From NCBI GenBank assembly GCA_903772945.1, contig CAICTM010001904.1, positions 1-20,929 on the forward strand: 20,929 nt of DNA, given 5' to 3'. The notes beneath the pieces are model-generated. The model had not been told where the DNA came from and made no database searches. It saw nothing but the letters and a program-made list of their open reading frames with translations. Shown one piece after another: positions 10,962-18,601 of this stretch. This DNA is from Seminavis robusta. Taxonomy: Eukaryota > Bacillariophyta > Bacillariophyceae > Naviculales > Naviculaceae. Position 1 is the first letter of the stretch, and every line of letters starts with the position of its first letter. The translations under genes were made by a program, and so were the position numbers.

Positions 10962-11694
10962 TTCCGAGACGCCTTTTTCTCCATCCAAGACGATGACATG
11001 TAAATGGTTCCGTCACTGGGGTTTACAGCCACAAGCACGCTAGCACGGTTAGGAGCAGTCAGGGTAGGGCACTACCTAGGAGATGGACTACGTACATGTA
11101 GATCGACCTCTCTCCGTTGTCAACCCACCCCAGGTTTCGATTGTTCAACTACCAGCTAAAAACATTTGCTACTACAAAGCTACAGACCAAGAAGCAGTGG
11201 AGACTTCTCCACAGCTACGAATGCATTAACAAGATCCATTTTAATAACTTGCTTCCACCAACCCCACGTGTTAGATATAGGCTGCATTTCCCATAATACG
11301 CACGGCACCACCGGTAGACCAGTTTTTACCTCCAGGCTGGGCGGATATATTATGCCCAGTGGCACTGTTATGTACAATGCCGGCACCGGTACTACCGGTA
11401 CCACTTCAGGACGGGAGCTGTGGGGATGTCTCTAGCTAGTAGTGGCTAGACCAGCCGTTCAAAAGCGTGAAGACCCAATCACATACGATGTACCGTATGC
11501 TGGTACGCTGGTGGTACCGGCACACCAAGCTGTACTGTCCCACTACTGGCTAGCTAGCTACTACGGTACATTAGGCATGCAAACTTTTTGCGGGTCTCAA
11601 GCAGGGAGCAAAAACGCTTTCCGTATGCAGGATGCGTGCGATGCGGAGGACCCACGTTGTGCAAACCCGCGTGTTGGCAGACCAGGTAGGTGCG
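10962..11694. promoter_or_regulatory. Spacer upstream of galactokinase
   Basis: About 730 bp (plus 144 bp if galactokinase starts at 10817). No gene is supported: the plus-strand open frame 11442-11783 has an unremarkable composition and no recognisable domain. The segment carries the densest cluster of TACCGGTA-type words in the window: ACCACCGGTAG at about 11308, GCCGGCACCGGTACTACCGGTACC at 11379-11402, and TACCGTATGC/GGTACCGGCAC at 11491-11523. CTAGCTAG occurs at 11432-11439 and 11549-11560. Confidence 0.4.
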
Positions 11695-11898
11695 GTAAAC
11701 ATAAATATGAGCGTTCTATGGCAAGGCAACCCCATCAGCTGTGTCAAAACCTTCCGGACCCGACACTGCCAACTTTGCAATAAGGAAAGACTTGAAATAC
11801 TTCGACGTTCTCGAGAATCACCAGAAACAATGATCAACACACGCAACGAAATCTACGGCGCCTGCCGACACAATCCAAAGTTTCACAAGTACATATAA
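11695..11898 (+). mobile_element. Retroelement relic: C-terminal tail of a GIY-YIG-containing polyprotein
   Basis: A short frame ending at TAA 11896-11898 reads SVLWQGNPISCVKTF, then HCQLCNKERLEIL, INTRNEIYGAC and CRHNPKF in order. The spacing of W, the CxxC pair, ExLxIL, NxRxE and a final CRH-x2-KF resembles the conserved tail seen after GIY-YIG-like endonuclease regions of some reverse-transcriptase elements (C-LC-EK-IL, LNKR-EL, CRH-K pattern). The reverse transcriptase and the catalytic GIY-YIG residues are not visible upstream, so this would be a 5'-truncated fragment. Family placement rests on remembered patterns, not a search. It could instead be the last exon of an unknown host gene. 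Confidence 0.45.
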
Positions 11899-12404
11899 TT
11901 TAGCCCAGCACTGATGAGTCTCACAGAGGAGATGAAAGAGTCACGCCAAAACCGAAAAGTTACCACAGAGGCTGAAAGCCTGTGTTTTAGCGATTTGGCA
12001 GTTGGTGACCTGTTTCAGTAAAATTTACTTAATCCAGTCACTCTTTGCTAAAATCGTATGATAAATATCTATTGGTGCAAGAACCTCAATTTACCTCAAC
12101 TACCTTTAATGTCTGCCTCTGTCATGCTCCAACGCTCAAAATAGAGTGCGTCATAAATTGGGCGATGCCCGTGTCAAGTGCTCACAATTTGCTTTCCTTC
12201 GAGCACTCGCCCATCACATCACCTTTTTGTTCTTCGTTGAAGTCAATCTACTGGTGCTTCTAGCTAGCTAGTAGTTGTCCTACTCAATAGTTTGCTGACA
12301 CCCACCTCTTGTAAGCCCGCCCACCCATCCTCTAGCTGCTACCTGGTACCGTAGATCTACACAGTCCAGACAAACCCTGTCCATTGCAAGCAACCTAAAC
12401 AAGC
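11899..12404. promoter_or_regulatory. Spacer: end of retroelement relic and upstream region of the membrane-protein gene
   Basis: About 500 bp. It holds a partial hammerhead-like core at 11911-11937 and a small hairpin, CACAGAGGCTGAAAGCCTGTG, at about 11963-11983. Further on is a run of CTAGCTAGCTAG at 12260-12271, close to the ATG at 12405 and so perhaps part of its promoter. No open frame of substance was found. Confidence 0.35.
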
Positions 12405-13415
12405 ATGTGTGTTGTAACTGCTTCCACTGGTAGCCTCGCAACCACTCCTTCCCACGACGAAGGGCTGAGAAAAGACAATAGCAGCAGCAAGAACGCAAGC
12501 TCTGACCATCACGATGAAGTGGATATTGTTGCCAGTTTTGAGAATGTGGATTGCAATGAAGTCTGGAATTTCTTCATGAAGACTTCTGTCTTGTCTGATT
12601 TCTTCAACTGGAGAAAGCCGTGGGTTCTTGTGCCTCAGGGATCTTTCATGGGATACTTCGACTGGGTCCCACTCAGATTCCGTTATGGACCTTGGCATCC
12701 TGCCTGTATGGCATACCTGGGGGTATTGACCGCATGGGTCTACAATGAATATACCAAGGGAATGGCCCAAGAACCATTCCCTAACTTCCAACCAATGGAA
12801 GCATACACTCCATCTTGGTACTACAATGTGGCTGGCTTTGCCTGGACTTCATTCATTATCTATCGAATCTTTTGCTCAGGCATGGGATGGACCTCCTGGG
12901 GAATGTACACTGTCTGGTCTTGGACTTTCACGGCTCTGCGCCATGGTCTCTGTGCTGCTGTACCCTTCAAGCCAGAATGGACGAATCTCAGCGAACAACT
13001 CAGATTTCCAACCTTGGTACAAGCCACTTTGACCTTTGCAGTGTGGAATGCCGCGATTGGGCCCAGCATTTATGCACAAATGAAAACACCTAGCCAGCAA
13101 GCGTCTTTCTGCCGATTCTTTGGAAACTCCTTGTGGAGACAGTTGCATGTCTACAACATTCTATACGCCGCCATCAACGGCATCTGGGGAAGTCCCGCAC
13201 GGGCACTGACCAAGGCCGACTTTTCAGTAGCACTCGCAATCTGCCTCTTCTATTCATACTTTTATTTGGTGGCTCTAGACCGTATGGGGGTTCATTACTA
13301 TTTGGTCTTTTCCCCACGGACGCCTTTTGCATTGGTGTCCTGGACGATCCTGTTTGCATGCCATTACGCCTGTTTCGCACTGTGGAACACAATCTTGACC
13401 AAATACGCCGTTTGA
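12405..13415 (+). CDS. Multi-pass membrane protein of unknown function, 336 aa
   Basis: I do not recognise this family. The protein has a polar N-terminal tail of about 90 residues (Ser/Asp/His-rich at 10-40), then six or seven hydrophobic helices at roughly 99-116, 138-157, 164-186, 203-224, 246-262, 272-291 and 309-331. It is strikingly rich in Trp, Tyr and Phe (FFNWRKPW at 66-73, GMGWTSWGMYTVWSW at 159-173). Conserved-looking motifs at helix ends are YGPWHP (94-99), LDRMGVHYY (291-299) and FSPRTPF (302-308). There is no signal peptide, intron or known catalytic motif. The HYY-plus-PR loop loosely recalls small multi-pass families such as FAR-17a/AIG1, but I would not assign it. It converges with the RS-rich gene 490 bp downstream. 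Confidence 0.8.
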   Translation: MCVVTASTGSLATTPSHDEGLRKDNSSSKNASSDHHDEVDIVASFENVDCNEVWNFFMKTSVLSDFFNWRKPWVLVPQGSFMGYFDWVPLRFRYGPWHPACMAYLGVLTAWVYNEYTKGMAQEPFPNFQPMEAYTPSWYYNVAGFAWTSFIIYRIFCSGMGWTSWGMYTVWSWTFTALRHGLCAAVPFKPEWTNLSEQLRFPTLVQATLTFAVWNAAIGPSIYAQMKTPSQQASFCRFFGNSLWRQLHVYNILYAAINGIWGSPARALTKADFSVALAICLFYSYFYLVALDRMGVHYYLVFSPRTPFALVSWTILFACHYACFALWNTILTKYAV

Positions 13416-13905
13416 GGCGCCCTGGAAGCGAAGAAGTCAATGTGATAGCTGTGACGATGTGGTGGAGTAAAGTAGAGGAGTGCTGTTTTGAATATGTAGT
13501 AGTGGTGGGAACCTTTTTGAAGAGATTCATCCAGTTTAGCCACAGGCTGATCTTCAGAACAGTTCTCAAACCTTGACTAGCGCCAGGTGTGCTCGCAGTG
13601 ACCTGACTTTATTGACTGACACTCACTTGTTACGAGTGATGGGATATTCGATTCGATTCAATACGTTGTAGCTCACAGCTACTACTACCATACCGTATTG
13701 GAGTCAAGCAGCGGTACATGTAAGTGTAGCAAAAATGCGGCAGCGCGTTGCAACCCGAGAATCGGTCATTGACGAAATTAGCAACAACAGGTGCAGTGAT
13801 TGCTTGCTTGCTTTATCTTCATTCTGCTTGCCTGCCTAAAGTGTACGGGTTTTACCTGGACCAACTCCGTGGCGACATAATCACTATTAGCTTCATCCTG
13901 GTGAG
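13416..13905. other. Convergent 3' spacer
   Basis: 490 bp between the stop codons of the membrane-protein gene and the RS-rich gene, so it should hold both transcript ends. It contains an ATTCGATTCGATTC pentamer run at about 13646-13659, GTAC-rich words at 13690-13720 and no supportable coding frame. Confidence 0.4.
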
Positions 13906-16050
13906 TCAGTCTCTCATTTCTGGCAGCATTTTGGCTGGCTCATCCATCTCAACCTTGAGTAAGTTCCTTGATGAGTTGGCTCGCGCGATGCTACCAACAG
14001 CCATCATTGTAGCATCTGCAGCAGCATATGTGGTTTTCAATCCAACATTCGCAGCCGTCTTCCCCACCACTAGAGTGGCATCAGCAGCAATTTGAGTTGT
14101 GGCCAGTCCAACATTGGCAGCGGTCGTGGCTGTGCTCACAGTGGCGTTCACAGCCGTCTTGGCAACTGACGTGGCTAGAGTAGCTGCTTTTGCAATTCCC
14201 ATAAAGGATTGTTGAGCTACTACTTTCGTCCCCTTGGAAATAGTATGAGTCAGGTCCTCTTTTGGTTCGGGTACTGGTTCGCTGAGTTTGGTAGCCTCCG
14301 CTCTAATCGCATCTTCTAGCGCCTGTTTTTCGGCCTCCACTTGCTTCTGCCTTTCTTCCTCTGCCTTTTTGCAGTGGTCCATAGCTTGTGTGTATTGTTC
14401 CCGCGCCACTTTGCGCCGATTTTCCCGTTCCGCGCGTGATCTGCCTCCACCTCGACGGGGGGAATTGTCTCGCGACCGAGACCTTTCTCTTGGTGCACTA
14501 ACACTTCTTCCGCGCCCCTCACCGCCATCGGCGGCACGTCTCTCACGAGCAGGTGACCGCGATCGACTCTTGGTCGGTCTGTTGCTCCCACTATTTTTAG
14601 GCGACCGAGTTCTTCGACTAATGCCATCACCTGGGGACTCTCTCTGTGGCGACATCGACCTCTTTGTCTTGACTTTGTCGCCATCACTTGCATAACCTTC
14701 TCCTTCAATAGGTGGATTGGTTTCTGACACTCTCTTGGTTGACTCTTTCTCCACCGCCAAGTCAAATTCCAAAGAGTCCAGCTCGGGAGGCCTTCCAACC
14801 TGTGATTCTGTTATATCCCCAGCCGATTGTCTTGTTCTTTGCGCTAAACTGTTGTTGCTTTTGCTGATGTTGCCGCTGGTTTCATTTCTGGACCGGCTTC
14901 TTGATCGGCTCCTAGATGAACGCTCTTGCACCCTGGCACTCGAACTCGATGGTGAATCAGGACCGTCCTCACCACTTTGCGTCCTACCGGGCTTTCTCTG
15001 TCTGGCAGCTCTCTCTGGCGTGGAGACAGGTTCACTCGAACCGTCGCTCTTGGACCGATGAAGAGATGCCTTTCCGGGACCACCAGGCCTTTTTATTTTT
15101 CTAATGTCTTGCTCTGTTGTTGCACCGCCTGAAACATCGCTCTGTGATCGTGCCGGAGGCGCCTTACCAGGGGGCGTAACTGACTTCTTCTTCCTCCTGT
15201 CTTTCTCCGCAGTTGGGGCTGCGTCAGAAAGGTCACTCTGGGTTCTTCGAGGGGCCGCTCTAGTAGGAGATCTGCTGGATCTTTCAGTACTCTTGGTACG
15301 TGTCCGAGTGGGAGACTTTTCTCTGGCTTCCCCACCACTAGAGGCGTTCTCACTTCGCTTGGATGATTTGTCTTGACTCCTAGAGCGATTTGCAGGAATC
15401 GACGACTTTCCATCAGGTGCCTTGGGTGATTCCTCTCTTTTCCGGTCTCTCTTGGGCGATCCTGACCGTTTGGCAGAGGTGGATCGGGCCTCTTTGCTAT
15501 CTTTTCTGGATCTGGTTTTCCCATTGCTATTGGTTGGGTTGGGGCTTCGACTGCGGGTTTCGCCACGACCGCGACCTTGACGTTGCTTATCACTTTGCGT
15601 TTTTTCTTCTGCGTGGGATGGTAAAGTAGATTGCGGGAATGCCATTTTGGGTTTCCTGGTTTCATCCGTGTCATTTGCCTGTCCATCGGATGAATTCATT
15701 TCTTGCAGTTTCAGTTGTTGAGCATACTGTACCAGAGCATCGTCTTCCGAACCGCGCTGGTCTAGCGGCAAAATAGTAGTAGTAGCAACCCCTGCATCAT
15801 CGTCAGCGTGATGAGCAGACCACAAGGTAGCAGTGACATCGGGGTAAAACCTGATCCCATCTTCATCCGTCACAAAAGTAGCATTCTGCCCTGAATGAGA
15901 ATCGTCGGCGTAATATTCGACTCCATCCTCAGCGATAAAAAACTTCTCGTCGTGCCTATCCAACAAAAATTCGCCTTTGATTTTCCAAGTTTGGTCTCCA
16001 TCATACAAGTCCACTTCTTGCAGAATGGGCTCATCCAAGTCTGCTGCCAT
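13906..16050 (-). CDS. Ser/Arg-rich (RS-domain) protein with alanine-rich repeat tail, 714 aa
   Basis: An intronless ORF from ATG 16050. The N-terminal 80 residues are acidic and Tyr/Phe-rich (GVEYYADD, GIRFYPDV), probably a small folded or binding segment. Residues about 155-545 are very rich in SR/RS and SP dipeptides (RSRSRSRSRN at 380-389, SRSRSPARERR at 495-505), as in splicing-associated SR-like proteins that SRPK-type kinases phosphorylate. No RRM is visible, so it is not a classical SR splicing factor. Within this region, 269-360 holds about 3.5 copies of a degenerate unit of roughly 24-32 residues starting R[TS][QK]SD. A short coiled coil follows at about 550-592. The tail at 608-690 is Ala/Thr/Val-rich, with a 22-residue near-duplicate (TAANVGLATTQIAADAT at 643-659 and TAANVGLKTTYAAADAT at 665-681). 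A nuclear role is inferred from composition only. Confidence 0.82.
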   Translation of the reverse strand: MAADLDEPILQEVDLYDGDQTWKIKGEFLLDRHDEKFFIAEDGVEYYADDSHSGQNATFVTDEDGIRFYPDVTATLWSAHHADDDAGVATTTILPLDQRGSEDDALVQYAQQLKLQEMNSSDGQANDTDETRKPKMAFPQSTLPSHAEEKTQSDKQRQGRGRGETRSRSPNPTNSNGKTRSRKDSKEARSTSAKRSGSPKRDRKREESPKAPDGKSSIPANRSRSQDKSSKRSENASSGGEAREKSPTRTRTKSTERSSRSPTRAAPRRTQSDLSDAAPTAEKDRRKKKSVTPPGKAPPARSQSDVSGGATTEQDIRKIKRPGGPGKASLHRSKSDGSSEPVSTPERAARQRKPGRTQSGEDGPDSPSSSSARVQERSSRSRSRSRSRNETSGNISKSNNSLAQRTRQSAGDITESQVGRPPELDSLEFDLAVEKESTKRVSETNPPIEGEGYASDGDKVKTKRSMSPQRESPGDGISRRTRSPKNSGSNRPTKSRSRSPARERRAADGGEGRGRSVSAPRERSRSRDNSPRRGGGRSRAERENRRKVAREQYTQAMDHCKKAEEERQKQVEAEKQALEDAIRAEATKLSEPVPEPKEDLTHTISKGTKVVAQQSFMGIAKAATLATSVAKTAVNATVSTATTAANVGLATTQIAADATLVVGKTAANVGLKTTYAAADATMMAVGSIARANSSRNLLKVEMDEPAKMLPEMRD

Positions 16051-16689
16051 CTTATTAGATCGATCTTACTGGCTAGAGGCTGTCACCGAATTTTGCAGTT
16101 TCTTCCTTGGTTCATCCGACCTCTGAGCACCTCAATCTTCTCTGCTGTGGTACGGTGTACTGATCTATCTTTGCCTCGGGCTAATAAGTACCGTACGGCT
16201 TCAATTCGATGCCGGTGCCTCCATCCAGTTCTTGTGCGGGAGATGGACGATGGACACCCACGGATGTGGCAACGCGGTCGTGGACGTTGTGGTACATCGT
16301 ACTACTAGTACGACTGTACTTTTACGGACGGTTTCTTCCAATTGTTTCTTTTCACTGGGACATTTGGATCAGGTAGATGTGGTAAACAACAAATTCGTTT
16401 AATTCTTCGGATCAAATAATTACCTCAACTATCATTTTTGAACCTGCCAAAAAAGCGAAACAGTTTTTAACGCTCGGAGTCCCAAATTCTGGGAGACCCC
16501 ACTCCCAGAATCTGGGAGTCTCACTATTCTCGGCGGCTCGTCCACCTTTAAACCTTGTCACGATGGCAACATCAAACTGTTAGTATAGGTAGTAACAAAG
16601 GGAGAGAGATCACTTGTTTCTATTATTGCTGTGCTGCTCTTAATTCATCCTCTCACGCCTTGAGCGCTTCTCTTCCTTGGTTACTCGAC
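16051..16689. promoter_or_regulatory. Upstream region of the RS-rich gene with palindromes
   Basis: About 640 bp with no gene. GTAC-containing words cluster at 16148-16200 and 16290-16315, including the hairpin-forming CGTACTACTAGTACG at about 16298-16312. A stronger nested inverted repeat lies at 16477-16522 and is listed separately. The distal part (16600-16689) begins a pyrimidine-rich tract shared with the next feature. Confidence 0.4.
16477..16522. repeat. Nested inverted repeat (hairpin)
   Basis: The arm CCCAAATTCTGGGAG (16481-16495) is followed by the 6-nt spacer ACCCCA, then CTCCCAGAATCTGGGAG (16502-16518). Arm 2 is the reverse complement of arm 1 with one mismatch over about 16 positions. 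Arm 2 is also itself a perfect 8-bp palindrome around a single A. The element lies in non-coding sequence about 430 bp upstream of the RS-rich gene start. Confidence 0.8.
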
Positions 16690-16800
16690 TTAGTTTTCTT
16701 TTGCTTTGCTGCCTCTCCTTTCAGCCTTGCGTCTGTTACTCTTCCTTGGCTCCTCGACTTGTTTCTTTTGCTGTGCTGCTCTTTTCCTTTCCTTGCTGCT
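16670..16800. repeat. Imperfect tandem repeat, about 69 bp
   Basis: TCTTCCTTGG plus a CTCGACTT core occurs at 16671-16692 and again at 16740-16760, 69 bp apart. Each is followed by TTTCTTTTGCT(T/G)TGCTGC. A third, partial match (GCTGTGCTGCTCT at 16628-16640) precedes them. The 69-bp period equals 23 codons, so the basic ORF on the other strand would repeat a KxKxKSxxQGRx-like unit. Confidence 0.6.
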
Positions 16801-17067
16801 TTCCTCTTGCTGCTCCTTCTTGTTTCTTCTTCTTTTTTTTCTTTTCCTTTTTCCTCTCCCTTCAGCTTCGGAGTCTTGTCTTCCTCTCGCCTTCGACTTC
16901 TCGCATTTGCACTTCTCTCGATCTGTTTCGCATGCTTTAAGTGCGGCCTCTTTGTGCTTCTTCCTCCTGTTCGTGCTGTAATTCGACCGTGAAGAGGTGG
17001 GAGGTGGCGGCGCTGGAGGAAGGTCTGGCTCCCCTTTCTTCCTCCTTGATCCGCGAGTTCCAACCAT
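16690..17067 (-). CDS. Doubtful small Lys/Arg-rich protein, 125 aa
   Basis: An ATG at 17067 opens a frame reading MVGTRGSRRKKGEP, then a Pro run and Ser-rich linker, then an extremely basic low-complexity body (KRKRKKRRRNKKEQQEES) that ends SKAKEN. The composition would suit a nuclear or nucleolar protein. However, the purine-rich minus strand gives long open frames in more than one register here. A second frame at 16653-17129 is equally open and equally basic, and the DNA contains a repeat of about 69 bp. It could be a real gene, an exon of a larger gene or a simple-sequence artefact. No domain was recognised. Confidence 0.35.
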   Translation of the reverse strand: MVGTRGSRRKKGEPDLPPAPPPPTSSRSNYSTNRRKKHKEAALKACETDREKCKCEKSKARGRQDSEAEGRGKRKRKKRRRNKKEQQEESSKERKRAAQQKKQVEEPRKSNRRKAERRGSKAKEN

Positions 17068-17565
17068 TGTTTTGTCGATTGCCCTACGATGCACTTTAGC
17101 TTGTTTGTGTGCTTGTTTGTGTGTTCCATGGCGAAGGGTGCGAGGATTTGGTGATCAACAGTTTCACCATTCGATTCGATTCAAATCGAGATTTTCTGTT
17201 CAATGCCGTGCTGCCAAACGGCGCCATCCAAAATATCAAATTCAATGGACTGCCTCCATCGACCACCACAGTTAACTCCATTGTGGCTCCATGCAACGAA
17301 TACATCATGATTTCTACTCGATCAGTAAGCTTCAAAGCTAAGCTTCCAGCTACTGTACGCATTAGCGACAGGCTAATACCAGTAGTAGCTTTCTCGTGAC
17401 GTTTGAGCAAAACAGATTATAGTCTATTAGGGTTTAAGGATAATTTTTGTGGCGAGTAAAGAAGCGACGATGGGCAAGGAGACGACGGCTCTGCATGACT
17501 GTCTTTGAATGTCGCACAATCCACAATACAAACGATGGTTCCAAAAGGATGGGGCCAGCAGCAGC
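17068..17565. other. Spacer with an unassigned open frame
   Basis: About 500 bp. The plus strand is open from just after a TAG at 17097-17099 to 17399, reading SFTIRFDSNRDFLFNAVLPN and IKFNGLPPS. This looks fairly protein-like but has no ATG at its start and no recognised domain. The minus strand is also open over 17096-17410. ATTCGATTCGATTC recurs at about 17168-17180. Either strand might carry a missed exon; I cannot decide. Confidence 0.3.
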
Positions 17566-18192
17566 TTACTTCTTGCCATTGCGGGCAGGCTGCTTGCGGC
17601 TAGGACCAGGGGTTGGCTTGCGGGCAGCCTCCCTCTTCGATTCCTTGGCCTGTTTCTTCTTGGGGTTGAGCTTCTTGGGAGTAAAGTACTGCTCCTGGGA
17701 AAATCCACCAGCCTCCATGTACTCCTCGCTGGAATCAGAGGTGTCCAAGACGTTGACACTGGCATTCAAGCCTCTGGCAAGAAACTTCACCTCATCGTCA
17801 TCTGACAATTCCTCCGAGTATTCCGACTCGGAAGAGGACATGTCCTCAGTAGCAGCGGGAGCGGGAGCCGCAGTGGGAGGGAGGGTGTCAGCGAAGGGAG
17901 TGGGAGGGGGGAGGCTCGAAGGGATTGGGAGGGGGGGAGTCGAAGGCAGAGGAAGAGTCGAGTGAGTAACCACCGGGAGAGTAAAGCAACGAGGCAGGGG
18001 CAGTGGCAGCGGGTGGGGCAGCGTCAGAGCCAGTTTCCGTGGAAGCATCTGGCTCAGCAACAGAAGCTGGGCGAACTTGGGTGGCCTCTTCTGCATGGGC
18101 TTCTTCCCGATCCTCGACGCGAAAAGCCATGCTCCAAGGGGTTCCCTCGATGGTGAGGCTGACTTGCTTGCCGGTTTCCTTGTTGATGCCAT
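17566..18192 (-). CDS. Small protein with acidic and Lys-rich C-terminus; reading frame uncertain upstream
   Basis: The C-terminal half is convincing. It reads MSSSESEYSEELSDDDEVKF, then SDSSEEYMEAGGFSQEQYF, then a Lys-rich end (KKLNPKKKQAKESKREAARK) stopping at 17566. An uninterrupted frame from ATG 18192 (208 aa) includes it, but its middle is an odd Pro/Leu-rich stretch. The neighbouring frame (open from about 18230 down to 17888, with its first ATG at 18130) has more natural composition (INKETGKQVSLTIEGTPWS, MAFRVEDREEAHAEE). It would join the C-terminus if one C were removed from a run of seven at 17931-17937. So this is either a 208-aa protein or a frameshifted (or mis-assembled) gene. 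Function is unknown; the charge pattern suggests a disordered nuclear protein. Confidence 0.55.
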   Translation of the reverse strand: MASTRKPASKSASPSREPLGAWLFASRIGKKPMQKRPPKFAQLLLLSQMLPRKLALTLPHPLPLPLPRCFTLPVVTHSTLPLPSTPPLPIPSSLPPPTPFADTLPPTAAPAPAATEDMSSSESEYSEELSDDDEVKFLARGLNASVNVLDTSDSSEEYMEAGGFSQEQYFTPKKLNPKKKQAKESKREAARKPTPGPSRKQPARNGKK

Positions 18193-18601
18193 GAGCCGTC
18201 ACGAGAATGCTTGCATATCGAAGCGCATGATTGAAGATTTAAATTTGTTGTTGCTTCAGGGAGATCCTCTGAGATGTGAGCTGCAGGCAAAACTGATCGG
18301 CCAGAAAACAAGCTCGACTCCACTTTCCCTCGGTTTTGAGGGGAAACCGCGCACTCCACTCGGAACCGAGGAAGCTTCTTTTCGCTTTGAAGCTCGATAA
18401 TAGCGGGGAAAGATCCAATGAAGAAGAGCCCGCTGCCAACAGATTGGTTTTGATTCATTGTTTCTGCCCCGGCTGACGGACTCGACTCCCCCTCGCCTTT
18501 TTTAACGCCCACAACTTTGAGCCCGCCACAACAGATTGGTTTGGTTGCATGCGATTTGGCAAACACCTCTCCCTCACTTTTTTGATCCGCAGCTTCCAAA
18601 C
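18193..18601. promoter_or_regulatory. Bidirectional upstream region between divergent small genes
   Basis: About 410 bp between divergent starts (18192 minus, 18602 plus). It contains two copies of AACAGATTGGTTT(T/G)G about 90 bp apart (18438-18452 and 18530-18544), each near GCCCGC and CGACTC words, which could be duplicated upstream elements. A plus-strand AAATTTGTTGTTGCTTCAG segment (18240-18259) follows a TTTAAA. No further gene is supported. Confidence 0.35.

Noticed and set aside
11442..11783. A 113-codon plus-strand frame
   Set aside because: No domain or natural composition. It overlaps, in another frame, the retroelement-like fragment that explains the coding signal better.
11911..12015. 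A complete hammerhead ribozyme
   Set aside because: Stem II and the core are present. The best stem III (AGAGTCAC with GTGACCT) has a bulge and leaves G at the cleavage position, which the motif does not allow. No stem I was found.
13748..14095. Plus-strand 115-codon hydrophobic frame
   Set aside because: It mostly overlaps antisense the Ala-rich tail of the RS-rich gene, and its hydrophobicity is a by-product of that.
17109..17399. Plus-strand frame reading FLFNAVLPNGAIQN
   Set aside because: It looks protein-like but lacks an ATG, has an in-frame stop just upstream and no domain, and the opposite strand is also open. Left as a note in the spacer entry.
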